Assembly (NCBI GenBank): GCA_036426205.1
Contig: WSYH01000212.1
Coordinates: 62,001 to 126,000 of the forward strand
Reading direction: 5' to 3'
Source of the DNA: Ascaphus truei
Taxonomy: Eukaryota; Chordata; Amphibia; Anura; Ascaphidae
DNA: 64,000 bases
Shown: piece by piece, positions 33,347 through 44,004 of the stretch
Numbering within the stretch: position 1 is the stretch's first letter
How the letters are laid out: the number at the start of each line of letters is the position of its first letter
The notes under the pieces: model-generated
Seen by the model: the letters and a program-made list of their open reading frames with translations, nothing else
Told to the model about the DNA's origin: nothing
Database searches by the model: none
Translations under genes and position numbers: made by a program

Positions 33347-33733
33347 CTAAACCCTCGGCCTGATGATAAACAGTTGCCGGTCATACCTCATATTGCGCAG
33401 CTGGCGAAAGAAACTGTTCGCCAGCTGGCACCACTGCGGAGACGGATGAGCGAATAGGTATCTCTGCAGGTATTGGAGGTGGAAAGTGTGTAACTGGGAG
33501 CGGACACACACCACTCCCTGTCCACCCTCCTCCAAGGGGAGACACGCAACTCCCGCAGAGACCCAATGGTTCCCCTTCCAGAGAAAATCCATCAACTTCC
33601 TCTGGATCTTGTTGATAAATTCGGGGGTTGGACCCATGGCTATCAGCCGGTGCCATATCTGACTGACCACCAGCTGGTTAATCACCAGGGTTCTTCCCCT
33701 GAGGGAAAGCATTCTCGACAGATACACTTCCAT
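33347..33733 (-). pseudogene. LINE ORF2 thumb/post-RT region
   Basis: The frame begins LSRMLSLRGRTLVINQLVVS and contains LWKGNHWVSAGVACLPLEEGG. These match the region after the reverse transcriptase in L1/Tx1 elements (the 'S..GR..li...v....w' and 'W.G......L..p...GG' patterns). It overlaps the end of the RT frame and is continued in a third frame at 33,332. Confidence 0.75.
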
Positions 33734-35580
33734 GAACCCAGACGAGCAATGACCTGTTCTTCAAGATCACTGAAATTTTCCGGGGCCGGGTTCTCCGCAG
33801 CAGACAGGTAGACTCCCAGATACTTGAGAGTATCGCTCTCCCACGAGACATTCTGAAATGCAGGGGGCAAGGAGTCCACCTGTAAGGGACCCACCAGAAT
33901 GCCGGAGCACTGGGACCAGTTGATCCGAGCAGAAGAGGCCACGGTGTAGACCTCTTGGCATGCTTGTGCCCGCTCTAGATCATCTAGGTCCTGGGCCACG
34001 AGGAGCACGTCATCGGCATAAGCCGACAGGACTACCCGCATGTCGGGCTCCCACAGCACCAGCCCGGTGAGCCTCCTCCTCAGTAGGCAGAGGAAGGGCT
34101 CAATGGCCAGCGCGTACAGTTGCCCAGACAGGGGGCACCCTTGACGTACTCCCCGACCAAACACAAAAGGTGCCATCAGGGACCAGTTGATCTTCACCAG
34201 ACACTCTGCAGAGGAGTACAGCATCTGGCCGAAGCCAAACGCCTGCAGGGTCTGCATAAGGTAACGGTGATCCACTCTGTCAAACGCCTTCTCTTGATCT
34301 AGGGACAGGAAGGCGAGTGATAAACCAGTCCTCTGTGCGTAGTGCATCAGGTCCCGGACCAGAAAGATGTTGTCATGAATACACCTGCCCGGGACAGTAT
34401 AGGACTGGTCGGGGTGAATCACCTCTGCCAGCACGGACTTGAGCCTCAGCGAAAGCGCTTTGGCTATGATCTTATAGTCCGTGCTGAGCAGTGAGACCGG
34501 TCGCCAGTTAGAGATCTGGCGGAGATCTCCCTTCTTCGGCAGCAGAGACAGTATTGCCCGCCGACACGAAAGGGGCATCTCACCGGTCTCCAGGGCTTCC
34601 GCTAGGACCTCGGTGAAATCAGGTCCCAGCATCTCCCAGAAAAACCGGAAGAACTCCACAGTCAGCCATTCTAGCCCCGGCGTTTTTCCGCGGGACATGA
34701 GATTGAGGGCTTCAGAGAGCTCGGCAAGAGTCAATGGTAACTCAAGCCGCTCCCTTCCATCCTCACCGACCGTGGGAAGCCCCTCCCGTAAGACCCTGCA
34801 TTTATCTGGTTGGATGGACTCCGGAGAGAAAAGATTTACATAGAATCTCCGGGTTCTGTCCCGGATGCTCTCCGGGTCAGTCAAAGGGGTACCGTCCTCT
34901 GCCAACAAGCAGGTGATATGTCTATGGTTTCCCCTCTTTTTCTCCAGCCCGTAGAAGAGGCGTGACCCGCGATCCATCTCCTGAAGGAAGTGGATGCGGG
35001 ATCGCACATACGCCCCCCGAGCTCTCCGATCTTCCAAGTCCCGGAGAGCGCACTTCCTCTCCACGTATATACTCTGCAGGTATTGGTCTCCTGCCACAGA
35101 CAGCCGCTTTTCGAGATCGAGCACCTCCTCCCTGAGGGTCTCGATCTCAGCATTGCGCCGCCCGCTGGCACCTTTGGTGTACTCCTGACATACGAGGCGC
35201 AGATGAACCTTGCCCACGTCCCACTCTAACGTGGCAAAGTCTGACCTGCAACCTCTCCAGGCCATCCAAAAGTCTCGGACCGACGTCGCAAACCCCTTGT
35301 CCTCCAACAACGTATTGTTGAAGTGCCAATATGCGGCCGATGGTGCTGCAGGTTGCAACGTCACCGCCACGAACGCACAATTGTGGTCCGAAAACGGCGC
35401 CAGCCTAATGGCACTGGACTGGACTCTTGACAGGCTGTGGCTGGAAATATACAACCTGTCGATCCGGGACCAGGACATCCGTTCACCCCTAAACACCCTA
35501 ACATGGGTGAACTTAGTGGATGCCTCAGGATGTTGTTCTCGCCAGACGTGATGACCTCCCGCAAGGCCGACGCAGAACAC
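33682..35580 (-). pseudogene. LINE ORF2: end of endonuclease, linker and reverse transcriptase
   Basis: This 632-codon frame is the largest in the window. The endonuclease end (SRIDRLYIS, then PFSDHNCAFVAV) is followed by a linker with coiled-coil character. The RT motifs follow in order: LLPKKGDLRQISNWRPVSLL, YTVPGRCIHDNIFLVRDL, LDQEKAFDRVDH, RQGCPLSGQLYALAIEP and SAYADDVLLVAQD. All RT boxes, including YADD, are intact. Reverse transcription of element RNA at the nicked target is the inferred role. The reading frame is interrupted upstream and downstream. Confidence 0.9.
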
Positions 35581-36054
35581 GGGTGTGGATCCGGACCATT
35601 CCGGCCTTTCCGAGCCTCGAGGGTACAGTTAAAATCACCCCCGAGCACCACGTATTCGTCCGCGTCGACTGTCTCCAGGTATTCAGACAATCTGACGAAG
35701 AACTGCCTTCTCAGGGGTCCGGTGGCAGGAGCATACACTTTCAGGAAATTAAACGTGTAGTCCTCGTGCCGGACCCTGAGATGCAACAGCCAACCTGGAA
35801 CAACAGCTTTGGCAAGCAGAAGCTCTGGTTGAAAGGACTCAGAGAACAGGGTCACCAGATGACGAAATGAGGTGGCTGAAAAAGACCTTGCCTCGCCACT
35901 CCAAATGCCAGCTGGCTTCAGCCTCTGGAGTGGTATGGGTTTCCTGCAGGAAGCTCACAGAATACTTTCCCTTCTGTAAAAAGGAGAGTACCTGGAACCT
36001 GCGAAACCCATCCTTACAGCCATTCACATTAAGCGTACTGATGCTCAAAGCCAT
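35361..36054 (-). pseudogene. LINE ORF2: apurinic-type endonuclease, frameshifted
   Basis: The start is MALSISTLNVNGCKDGFRRF (36,054), the typical N-terminus with the STLNVNG motif. FLQETH carries the catalytic Glu, and VVLGGDFNCTLE (about 35,660) has the GDFN motif. The frame changes near 35,840 and 35,560. It would nick target DNA. Confidence 0.85.
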
Positions 36055-36086
36055 TGGTAGTCAAGAGTTTTGCTTTCCACAGGCGC

Positions 36087-37326
36087 TCAGGGTGCTACAC
36101 CCCGAGAAGCCTTTATGTGGTCTCGCAACAATTTATGAAATTTCAGGACACGAAGATGGATAGGCCCAGAGATTTTGGCCTTGTGGTTAGCCCTGATGTA
36201 TACTAAGAGAGAGTGGAGAATGACCGAGGCATCCTTCCACCTTCCAAGGGCCAACTGCACCTTCGTTGTTCCGTGTTTGCAGAGGGTATCCTCCAGGAAA
36301 CCATCTAGCTCCTGGGCAGGGATAATGGGGGTCAAAGAGTCCACCGCATCTGCGATGCCAAAGGACTCCTCACTGAGCCCCAACTCCCCGAGCTCCTCTT
36401 GACTGAAAAACTGAAGACCCCCACCCTTCCCTGCGGGGGCCTTTCTCAGCCTTAGAGTGGGTCCCCTCCTCGGTGTTTCCACGAGGGGTTCCACTATATC
36501 CTCCACATCCAACCCCGGGGTGGGATGTTCAGGGGTAGCTGGTGGCGGTATGGCGGAGGTAGCGGTCTCCCTAGTGTCCTCGGGGCCAACGAGGCACACA
36601 GTGCCCTCCTTGTCTCCTCTACCGCCATGCGAACAAACGGGATGCCACGGGCGTTCGCATTAATCGCGGGAGGGCACTTTTTAGCAAGTACCTCATAGGG
36701 AGGGTCCAGCCTAGCAGTCGCCTCCAACAAAGTGCCCGACCAAAACTTCTCACCTGGAGAGCTCACATCTGGCATCTCCCAGATGCAAAAAGAAGTGCTC
36801 GCTAAAACACCCTCACCCACACCCGCCTCCCCCGCTCCATCCTCCAAACCCCCAACCACGGGGGTCAGCCCTAACCCATCCCCTTCTTCCGGTGACACAA
36901 ACCGGGGCTCAGCCTCAGGTGTGCCACCCGAAGGCGGCATAGCCGGAGGGGGATCCTGGCCGACCTCCGAGTCCCCGAAGACAACTGCGTCCGGCGTGGC
37001 AGATTCACCGAAACACAGGTCCCCGGGGATGTTCTCCAACTTGGAGGGGTGTTGGACTTTTCCCCAACGTTTATATCTAGGGGCAAGGCCTTATGTTGTT
37101 GTTCACTTTGGCCTTCCACCCCAGAGACGTCGGGTACCTCCTCCTGCATTCCCTCTAGATCTTCGAGGGTGGGGGTATGTAAAATTATGAGATCCGGCTC
37201 ACACTGGCTAATCCTAACCAGTGGGCCGGATGGAGCCACCTTGTGTGGAACTGATGTTTCGTTCCGCTTCAGAGACATCCGAGGGTGAACGTAATACGGT
37301 TCACCCTCCTCGACCTCCTCAATCAC
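36087..37326 (-). pseudogene. LINE ORF1 C-terminal half, frameshifted
   Basis: Three overlapping frames (37,326-36,871; 37,039-36,494; 36,599-36,087) are open, acidic and proline-rich. They lead straight into ORF2. No RNA-recognition or other fold is obvious. It is placed in ORF1 because of position and continuous open structure. Confidence 0.55.
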
Positions 37327-37440
37327 CCTCTTGTTTTTTGTTTTAAAAGGCTTCTTCCTGGGGGGGTGATTCCCCAGTAGAGGGTGCAGCTACCTCCATA
37401 TCAGGAGCTTCCTCCCGCTCCCCCGCACCCTGTACGGTGC

Positions 37441-38853
37441 TTATATTGGGGGTAAGGTGTTCTTGGGGGGGACAGTGACAACATAGGGTGACTGTTGTGG
37501 GGTGACTTTTTTCTTCTCCCTCTTTTTTTGGGGGAGAGGTTCAGATGTCACTGTTTGAGTTGGGGCAGTGACATCTTCTGCAGTCCCAAGGGGGGCCTGG
37601 GCCCTAAAGGGCTTTTCCTTCTCCCTCTTTCTTTGGGGGAGAGGTGTAGACGTCACTGTCTGAGATGGAGCAACGACATCTCCTGCGGTTCCAGGGGGGG
37701 CCTGGGCCCCTGACGGCTCCGCCGCGGTGGGCGCAGCGGCACAGGGTTTTTCCTCCCGGGGGGAGACAGCAATAACAGAGGGTGGCCGCTCCATGGCAAC
37801 CCCCTCTCCTTCCCTCCGCTCTCCAGGGAGAGGTGCAGAAGTCACTGTTCCAGATGGGACAGCGACATCTCTTGTTGTCCCAGGGGGGACCTGGGCCCTC
37901 GAGGGCCCCGCTGTGGTAGGTAAAGCAGTACTTGGTGTCTTGGCAGAGGGAGGGGCGGGTTCAGGAGTTGGGATAGGTCCTCTGTTCCCTTTGGGGCAAC
38001 TCCTGCGAGTATGCCCCAGCTCCTTGCACAAATAGTTCCTTACCCCCTCCGTGCCATAGTACACGGTGTATGTTATGCCCTCATAGGGCACCCCAAAAGA
38101 ACCCTCCACAGATTCTGTGCTCCCCGGCAGCAGCACTTGTACTTGCCGCCTAAAAGAGAGCACGTGCCTCTGCGCTCTATCCCTGCAGCCCAGCGGAATT
38201 TTTGTTACGGGAGATTTAATATCTCCCAGGGCTTGCAGGCGTGGGCGCATGAGGCTGTCTGGGATGAAGGGGGGCACATTGGACAGGATGATTTTTGTGC
38301 CTAACCCCTCCATGGATTCTATGGGGATGTAGGTCCCCCCTACACTGATGCCTTTCTGCACCAGGGTGTGGGTGGCAGCCAGCGTACGGAGGAAGAAAAT
38401 GTCCCTCCCATACATCTTGCTGGCCACCACCACAGCAGAGGGACCCACAATGTCTGCCACAGCCCTCACATAGATCTCCATGTTAAGGCCAGGTGACATT
38501 GGGCACCTCACCCCAAGCTTCCTGCTCACACCGGGCGTGGTCCCAGCGTTGTTGTTGCTTGGGTCAACACCTGCAGCTGCCACCTGCGCCCATGTTGGAA
38601 CTGGGACTGCAGGGGTTAAACTGACAACAGGATCCGGGGGAGGTGTGGCCAGGGCACTGGATGTACCAGGCCTCGGGCTGTGGTTATTGATCCTAGGGGC
38701 CCCAGTTTTTGGAGTCCGATGTCCAGGAGTGGCCCCCATTGCTGCACTAGTCCTATTCCCCCCAGGCATGATAAAATAAGCCTCTAAGTAAGGGGAGGAA
38801 ATAGTGCTTAGGGAGAGAGATGCAGAGAGGAAAACTGTTCCTTTAAGAACCAA
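37441..38853 (-). CDS. LINE ORF1 N-terminal part with one zinc knuckle and tandem repeats
   Basis: This frame is 470 codons, with likely starts at 38,853 or at MPGGNRTSAAM (about 38,769). The central part (from about TWAQVAAAG) is followed by a CCHC-like knuckle VRNYLCKELGHTRRSC in which the first Cys is replaced by Asn. Beyond it are three tandem repeats (AQVPPGT/AQAPPGT/AQAPLGT, then DV..P..TVTS..PLP and a basic block). The protein would bind element RNA, as gag-like ORF1 of Tx1 elements is thought to do. The frame breaks near 37,380. Confidence 0.65.
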   Translation of the reverse strand: MVLKGTVFLSASLSLSTISSPYLEAYFIMPGGNRTSAAMGATPGHRTPKTGAPRINNHSPRPGTSSALATPPPDPVVSLTPAVPVPTWAQVAAAGVDPSNNNAGTTPGVSRKLGVRCPMSPGLNMEIYVRAVADIVGPSAVVVASKMYGRDIFFLRTLAATHTLVQKGISVGGTYIPIESMEGLGTKIILSNVPPFIPDSLMRPRLQALGDIKSPVTKIPLGCRDRAQRHVLSFRRQVQVLLPGSTESVEGSFGVPYEGITYTVYYGTEGVRNYLCKELGHTRRSCPKGNRGPIPTPEPAPPSAKTPSTALPTTAGPSRAQVPPGTTRDVAVPSGTVTSAPLPGERREGEGVAMERPPSVIAVSPREEKPCAAAPTAAEPSGAQAPPGTAGDVVAPSQTVTSTPLPQRKREKEKPFRAQAPLGTAEDVTAPTQTVTSEPLPQKKREKKKVTPQQSPYVVTVPPKNTLPPI

Positions 38854-38859
38854 TTAACT

Positions 38860-39960
38860 ATCTCTGCACAGGGAGGGGAAGAAAAACAGCTTTTTTTTAA
38901 AAAAAACCTGCTGAAATCTTCTCTTTCTCCCCTTATTATTTAACTCTCTCTCTTACAAGAAACCACACCACAATATTGAAGGTTTTAAAGTAAGACACAG
39001 AGCTCCCAAAAATGCAAATGACAAAAGGAAATCCGGCTTAAAAATAAGGTGAAAATTGAAGAAAATAAACAACCAGGGGTAGGTGAGATGAGAGGGTTGA
39101 GACTGCAGTTTCCAGCCAGCCACAGTGTAGCTTTGCTGGGTTAAACCACTGCAGCCTCTGGGTTAAAAACAAAAACGGTTTTTAAACCTGAATATACACC
39201 CAAAACCCTCTGCAAAACTCACAGTATACTCCCAGTATACTCCCCCACAGATCCACAGCAAAATATACCAAATAAAGAAAGAATAAAGCTGATACCTTAC
39301 CAAATGCTTGGGAGCTCTTCACACACGCTTCTGAGTGAGAAGCAAGAGATAGGTCAGGGAAAGAAGAGGAGGAGACAGAAGGGGCAGTCAGAGGAATGGC
39401 CTGTAAGGCTTGGGAGGCGGAGACAGGGGAAGCCTGATAAGAGGAGTCTGTGCGCGCACCCCCTGTAAGATGGGAATGCGCGCGCACCGGCTGCAACACA
39501 GGAGCGGCCCGCACGGAGCAAGGGAAGACCGCAGGAGGGGGAGGAAGCCAAGAGGAGGGGAACGTGCGCACGGCCTGCGCCCGTGTGATGGCGAGCAAAG
39601 GTAGAGTGACGGGATCAGGTGAGTCAGCAGAGGGGCATGTGGGCAGGCCCCCGTGGGCTGCGGGAGCGCATGAGTCGGACGCGTCACCAGGCGCGTGGAA
39701 TGCCGTGCCCAGGCACCACGCAGGAAGGAGGCAACGGGACAGATGCCACCACAGGGGAAGGTGATGCGGGCACTGCGGGAGAAAGGGAATGGGGAGGATC
39801 ATAGCAGGGGCTCAGGGACCGCGTGTGTATGTGAGACCTGCGGGGTACGCGCTGTGGCAAAGGGAGAGAGGTGGAGGGTAAAGGAGAGGCTTGGGAAGGA
39901 GTAGAGGGGATGACAGGAGATGGGAGAGAGGGACTAGAAGGGGATGGAATCTCCAGAGTC
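38860..39960 (-). promoter_or_regulatory. Probable LINE 5' untranslated/promoter region
   Basis: The stretch upstream of ORF1 on the minus strand is GC- and CpG-rich, mainly 39,400-39,800, and rich in CCTCTCC-type pyrimidine words. LINEs carry internal promoters in such regions. No TATA box is seen. The frames here are proline-rich shadows. Confidence 0.4.
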
Positions 39961-39992
39961 GTCACAATTACCTACCGGATCACTTAGGAATT

Positions 39993-40031
39993 TCCCCGGA
40001 TGAAGCCAATTTGGTGAAACATTCGTCGGGT
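39993..40031 (+). ncRNA. Hammerhead-ribozyme-like motif
   Basis: The order is CCC (stem I), CGGATGAAG, the stem CCAATTTGG, TGAAAC, ATTC, GTC and GGG (stem I partner). It is the minimal hammerhead layout of Penelope-like elements, with one change in the CUGAUGA box. It lies outside the terminal repeats of the element at 40,278-46,410, so it is likely the remnant of another copy. The tract 40,031-40,263 has no gene. Confidence 0.5.
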
Positions 40032-40313
40032 ACATCTGACATCACTTCCCGTGTGACGTCGGCTCATCGGAGAGACGTGGCCATGTGAAAGTCATAGTGT
40101 TTCAGGTATTGCAGCCATGGGCAGCAAGCAAGAGTGCTCTGACACAGTACATTTGCTATTTAACTGTTTTGATTTGGGTTTACAACCAATACAAAATAAC
40201 CATTACTACAATTGAGGTTTCAAATCTATTGCCAAGTAATTTACCAGAGTAGCCACTTCTGTGTTCTTTACAGAAGTACATATAACAGAATATAATGCCG
40301 CACCATTTAAATG

Positions 40314-40425
40314 GTGTATGGGCTCCACCCAAGGATTAAATCGTTCCTAACCATTTATTGTGAGATAGCGAGTGCAATTAGGATCTTGTTGGGTTACTCT
40401 CTTTGTACACTCCCTCCCTGTTTAT
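40314..40425 (+). repeat. PLE-2 terminal direct repeat, left
   Basis: This matches 46,297-46,410 with only a few differences by eye (for example ATCGTTCC versus ATCCTTCC). Penelope-like elements carry such pseudo-LTRs. The next 90 bp lead to the internal insertion. Confidence 0.8.
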
Positions 40426-40515
40426 GTACTTAATTATCCTGTATGCACCCTATCTTCCACATTATTCATTACTGGTGGAGAGCGTCATTATATTCTGTTA
40501 TATGTACATATGCTT

Positions 40516-41520
40516 TGTCAGGGTTCTGCTCGCCACAAACCAGGGTCGGACCGCGAGGCTGAGGTGGGGTTGTAAAAGCACCGACCTGAGACCGCGCAGG
40601 CTGATCCGGATTGCGCAGTTCGTAGTCATATGTCGCAGGATCAGGATTGGAGAAGACAGCGTCGTCATTGTACAAGCCAGGGTCAGAACAGGAGACGTCA
40701 GGATAAACATTGTCCATGCAGGAGTTCGGCAATAAGGAGATAGGAGAAACCCGCTTCAGCTTAGGAGCGCGGGGTTGGCCTTTGCGCGAGCGACGACCAT
40801 GGCCCATGGTGCTGGTCACAGGAGATGGTAGGCAGACCAGAATAGCACACAGTCTTGCTGCACGGGTGCACCAGTGCTACAGCGCAAAAGTCCTGAGCGG
40901 GCAAGGGAATCCACCGTTTCAGCGCAGGAACCAGGACACGGCCTCTCTATATTAGGGAAAGAGTAGGCCCCAGGAACCAGGAAGCTGTAGATACAGGGAA
41001 ACCTCCGCTTCAGTGCAGGAATCCAGGAGACTGCAGAACGCAGGGACGAAACCTCTACTTAGTGCAGGAATCCAGGAGGCTGAAGGACGCAGGGACGAAA
41101 CCTCTGCTATCAGCATAAGGGAACAAGCGGCTTGAAGGGAGCTGAAGGATGCAGGACGTAACCTGAAATCAGCATTGGAGAACAAACGGCTTGAAGGAAG
41201 CTGAAGGACGCAGGGCGTGACCTGGTATCAGCAAAGGGGAACAAGCGAGAGCTTGTGGCAAAACAGTTGACATCCAGTTAGGACTATGCTCGGCAAGGAG
41301 CATTATGGGCAAGCAATACTTAAAGGCCAGCGGGCCAATCCCTGGCGGGGGTGTGAAGGTACTGCCCCTAATGAGTGAATGCAAGTATAGTTTGCAATGA
41401 AAGGCTGCACAGCTGCAGTAGATACCAGAGGGAGTGTGTATAGCTTTGAGTGAATCCAGGCTGCAGCAAACCTCAGGAAAGCTGTTCCAGAACTGCACCG
41501 GTCTGCAAGGTAAGGTAACC
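40516..41520 (-). mobile_element. Probable LTR-retrotransposon fragment inserted in PLE-2
   Basis: The segment has the leader-like words TGTACAAGCCAGG (40,671) and repeated 45-70 bp units of the type CAGGAATCCAGGAGRCTG..GCAGGGACGAAACCTC and GAACAAGCGGCTTGAAGG (40,990-41,240). The former resembles the gypsy leader at about 31,965. No protein motif is visible. Class and borders are uncertain. Confidence 0.35.
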
Positions 41521-41694
41521 AGTAAACCGTGGAGCGGATTCCTTACATGCTTATAAGAACCTGTGTTCTTTTCTGCTTTCCAGCTCCCCAGATGTGGTGC
41601 ATGCGTTTGGCTTTTTGCATTGTGTGATACATGCTAAGGTATACAACTCCACCTACATCAGTCTTACAGCTCACTGTTACAACATCATTCCTGC

Positions 41695-42549
41695 ATGGCA
41701 GGCTTTCTGTCCACTACACCCGATTTTGACGCCTGGCAAAGTGAGGCCAGTACGGTATTTTCCTTGGAGTATGAACTACCTCCCAGTACAGGTCAAAATG
41801 ACATTAAAAGTTTCTTTAATGATCTAGAAAAGGCAATGAAGTTGCAAGCAAGGATATGGTGGGAAATCACTAGCCTGCAGAATTATCTCAGATTAGATAT
41901 AGTACCCCGAGGCCTGAGACTCAACCTGGCACCCTCTGCATATCATACTGATGAGGCGTTCCATAAGGCTTGGGAGACCAAATTGCTAAATTGCTCAGTC
42001 AAGCTAATGAAACTATTATTAGAACATGAAAAAACTAAACTATTAAAAATGAACACCAATATTGAGCAACTACGTAAGGAGATTGAAACATGGAACGGGC
42101 AGGATGAGTTTATCGGTCTGGAGAAAAAACTACAAACCAATATTGATAAACTCAAATCCGATATTAAGATCAGAAAAGGGAAAAAATTCATAAGAGACTC
42201 CACAGACTTTAAGGAAGGAAACATCTTCCGCTATAAAATTAAAGCGTCAAGGAGGAAATACACCTCGGCCCCACTAGAATCATCAACAGAGTGGGAACAC
42301 TCGGCGAGCGATACAGACCCCGATAATCAGGGAGAGGGACCCTCATATCAAGGCCAAATTAGGGGAGGCCCTGAGCAACATACTGCAGAGTTCCAACCTT
42401 TTTTAGGGAGAGGCGGCTACATTCCAACAGGCCGCGGAAGACTAGACGGGGAAAGGGGAGTACTGTTAAGAGACAGAGAAAGATGGGGTTACCAGTCACA
42501 GGCACCAACAAGGAGGCCCTACAGGGGGAGGAAGAGGAAAAACAGATAA
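41695..42549 (+). CDS. PLE-2 N-terminal protein region
   Basis: This is an open frame of 284 codons upstream of the reverse transcriptase. Residues about 95-165 are heptad-like and lysine/glutamate-rich, predicting a coiled coil. The C-terminal 80 residues are glycine/arginine-rich (LGRGGYIPTGRGRLDGERG) and end in a basic RPYRGRKRKNR. This arrangement fits the N-terminal extension of Penelope-like proteins and suggests nucleic-acid binding. It overlaps the next frame by 67 bp. The ATG at 41,695 is the first in frame. Confidence 0.65.
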   Translation: MAGFLSTTPDFDAWQSEASTVFSLEYELPPSTGQNDIKSFFNDLEKAMKLQARIWWEITSLQNYLRLDIVPRGLRLNLAPSAYHTDEAFHKAWETKLLNCSVKLMKLLLEHEKTKLLKMNTNIEQLRKEIETWNGQDEFIGLEKKLQTNIDKLKSDIKIRKGKKFIRDSTDFKEGNIFRYKIKASRRKYTSAPLESSTEWEHSASDTDPDNQGEGPSYQGQIRGGPEQHTAEFQPFLGRGGYIPTGRGRLDGERGVLLRDRERWGYQSQAPTRRPYRGRKRKNR

Positions 42550-42866
42550 TTAACCTCTCCTCTAAAAAACTAGACATCCACCACGTAGAGGTGCTTAGAA
42601 AAGGGCTATCCTTCTCACCTACCTGTGATCTGGTACAGTTTGACTGCATCAAAGACCTCAATTTATTCTCCAGAAAACTCCTGCTACACAAATTTTTCTC
42701 CAGACGGAGAACAAATGCAATACAGGGGACCCCTTTGGAGACTCTAACCACTAGGGAACTTGACCAGATTGACATGCTGGAAGAACCAGCGGTAGAATGT
42801 GATAGGGGAATAGTAGAGGGACCCTTTACACCCCTTAAAAATCCATCCACCTCACCCCCCCTCTGA
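42483..42866 (+). CDS. PLE-2 conserved pre-RT block
   Basis: INLSSKKLDIHHVEVLRKGL, SFSPT, then KDLNLFSRKLLLHKFF form the conserved block in front of the Penelope reverse transcriptase. The frame ends at a stop just after a run of seven C at about 42,855. The next frame picks up across the same point, so the break is a homopolymer-length change or a mutation. Confidence 0.8.
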   Translation: MGLPVTGTNKEALQGEEEEKQIINLSSKKLDIHHVEVLRKGLSFSPTCDLVQFDCIKDLNLFSRKLLLHKFFSRRRTNAIQGTPLETLTTRELDQIDMLEEPAVECDRGIVEGPFTPLKNPSTSPPL

Positions 42867-42869
42867 ATC

Positions 42870-44004
42870 GTGCTCCAATGTAGACACCTTTGTCAAACTA
42901 GTGACATCAGACATTATGAGACTACCAAAGGGGAACAGAAAACAAAATCTGACGTACTCACAACGTACTGCACTGTTTGACTTAGAACAAGACCCTATGA
43001 TAATTATAAAACCCTCTGACAAAGGGGGCAATATAGTCATTCTTGATAAAGAAGACTATGCTAATGAGTGTCGACGCCTACTATCTGACCGCAGGAGTTA
43101 TAGAGTTTTACTTGAGGATCCAACTACTCTATTTAAAACACAACTCATAACTATATTAGCTGCAGGTGTGGATAACAAAGTGATTTCAAAGAGGGAATCT
43201 CAATTCATTATGGTGAAATGTCCCCAACTCGCCACTTTTTACCATCTACCAAAGGTACACAAAAATAAAATGCCACCTCCAGGGAGACCGATTGTTTCGG
43301 GGATCGGTAATTTAACAGGGAATGCGAGTAGATACCTTGACACTGTACTCCGCCCCTTTGTGAATGCACTACCGTCCTTTTTAAGAGACACAAAAGATGT
43401 GCTCTTGAGGTTGGAGGACATGGTGGTAGCCCCTGACACACTCTTGGTAGGACTGGACGTGGAGGGGCTATACACTAGTATACCCCACCATGTGGGACTT
43501 ATGGCTGTGACACACTTTCTCTCCCAACGTGACACACGCTGTTACAAAGACAATGAGTTTATAATACAACTACTGGACTTTGTACTGACACGAAATTACT
43601 TTTTGTTTGACCAGAAAGTCTACCATCAAATCCAGGGCACTGCGATGGGAACCACCTGTGCCCCCACATATGCCAATTTATATCTGGGCTGGTGGGAGGA
43701 AACGGTGGTTTTCAGCGATGCCCTGGAGGAGTACACAGGACACGTTGAGTGGTGGGGCCGCTACATTGATGATATCATCATGCTGTGGAGCGGTCCCAAA
43801 CCACTGCTAAATGAGTTCATTAGTGTACTCAATAATAACAACTATAACCTGAAATTGACCATGGAAGTTAATGAAAGTGCCCTTAACTTCTTGGACCTGA
43901 CCATCTCCAAACAAATTGACGGTAGGCTTCCACAACTATATTTCGCAAAACCACAGCGACCAATTGTCTCCTACGTGCGGACAGCCATCATCCACTGCAT
44001 ATAA
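42870..44004 (+). CDS. PLE-2 reverse transcriptase
   Basis: Motifs in order are IIIKPSDKGGNIVILDKEDY (43,000-43,060), TFYHLPKVHKNKMPPPGRPI (43,235-43,290), GLDVEGLYTSIPH (43,450), GTAMGTTCAPTYANLYLG (43,637) and RYIDDIIMLWSG (43,760), where YIDD is the catalytic box. All are intact. Homology leaves this frame at about 43,950 and continues in the next. The enzyme would copy element RNA. Confidence 0.9.

Larger units (their letters stand above)
32375..39960 (-). mobile_element. Tx1/L1-group LINE, long, minus strand
   Basis: From right to left there is a CpG- and GC-rich 5' region (39,960-38,860), ORF1 (38,853 to about 36,087 through frameshifts) and ORF2 (36,054-32,375). ORF2 has endonuclease, reverse transcriptase and a C-terminal CCHC-like motif. 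The layout and motifs fit the Tx1 branch of the L1 group known from frogs. No poly(A) tail is evident at 32,375. Several frameshifts make it inactive, but most of the length is present. The 5' border with the Penelope-type sequence near 39,960 is approximate. Confidence 0.8.

Noticed and set aside
34481..35229. Plus-strand frames opposite the LINE reverse transcriptase
   Set aside because: The minus-strand frame has all RT boxes including YADD; the opposite frames have none.
39182..39802. 206-codon frame in the LINE 5' region
   Set aside because: It is a compositional frame in GC-rich DNA with no motif; several frames are open there on both strands.
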